Shown here in pieces: positions 12,957-13,009 of a stretch of 13,009 bases of DNA. The notes beneath the pieces were generated by a model, which saw only the letters and a list, made by a program, of their open reading frames with translations, searched no databases and had not been told where the DNA came from. Positions within the stretch are counted from its first letter, which is position 1; each line of letters opens with the position of its first letter. Both the position numbers and the translations under genes were made by a program. The DNA lies in the NCBI GenBank assembly GCA_016297805.1, contig JAEDFX010000065.1, positions 1 to 13,009 on the forward strand, written 5' to 3'. The stretch is from Treponema sp. (GTDB lineage: Bacteria; Spirochaetota; Spirochaetia; Treponematales; Treponemataceae).

Positions 12957-13009
12957 GCGGAAATAGCTCAGTGGTAGAGCGCCACCTTGCCAAGGTGGAT
13001 GTCGCGGGT
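12957..13009 (+). tRNA. tRNA-Gly(GCC), cut by the window end
   Basis: GCGGAAA begins the acceptor, followed by a normal D arm and the anticodon stem CCACC/GGTGG around TTGCCAA (anticodon GCC). The T arm and 3' acceptor lie beyond the right edge. It begins 23 bases after tRNA-Leu and is surely co-transcribed with it. Confidence 0.93.

Overview
The window reads as a low-GC chromosomal segment of a spirochete, most likely a host-associated Treponema. The inference rests on the gene order flgN-flgK-flgL-fliW-csrA, on FlgK/FlgL proteins of the spirochete type, and on a BMP-family (TmpC/PnrA-like) transporter. No species can be named from the sequence alone. Almost everything is ordinary core-genome content. 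I found no rRNA, insertion sequence, prophage or CRISPR array.

Left part (1-1470, + strand): a small gene of unknown function, tsaE and tsaB are closely packed and probably co-transcribed. TsaE and TsaB are two proteins of the tRNA t6A37 modification pathway. A perfect 12-bp hairpin overlapping the tsaB stop closes this operon and probably also the one arriving from the other side.

Flagellar operon (5834 down to 1479, - strand): a candidate sigma-28 promoter precedes flgN-like chaperone, flgK, flgL, fliW and csrA. This is a late flagellar unit: hook-filament junction proteins, their chaperone, and the FliW/CsrA partner switch that controls flagellin translation. The genes are tightly spaced, and fliW and csrA overlap as TAATG.

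Intergenic and tRNA part (5862-6389): an unexplained three-unit palindromic repeat with an exact 40-bp period lies here. Next come three - strand tRNA genes (Lys-CTT, His-GTG, Arg-TCG, in transcription order), each followed by a hairpin.

Purine uptake operon (12074 down to 6413, - strand): a periplasmic BMP-family binding protein, a double-domain ABC ATPase, two permeases and xanthine phosphoribosyltransferase (Xpt). The layout suggests import of a purine nucleoside or base followed by PRPP-dependent salvage in the cytoplasm. A terminator-like hairpin after the binding-protein gene probably makes that protein more abundant than the membrane parts.

Right part (12046-13009): the transporter promoter shares a symmetrical 35-bp stretch with an opposing promoter for a very acidic unknown protein. 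A possible small - strand gene follows, then a strong promoter driving tRNA-Leu(TAG) and a tRNA-Gly(GCC) cut by the window end. The least explained elements are the 40-bp repeat, the shared divergent promoter, and two genes that seem to be transcribed with almost no leader.
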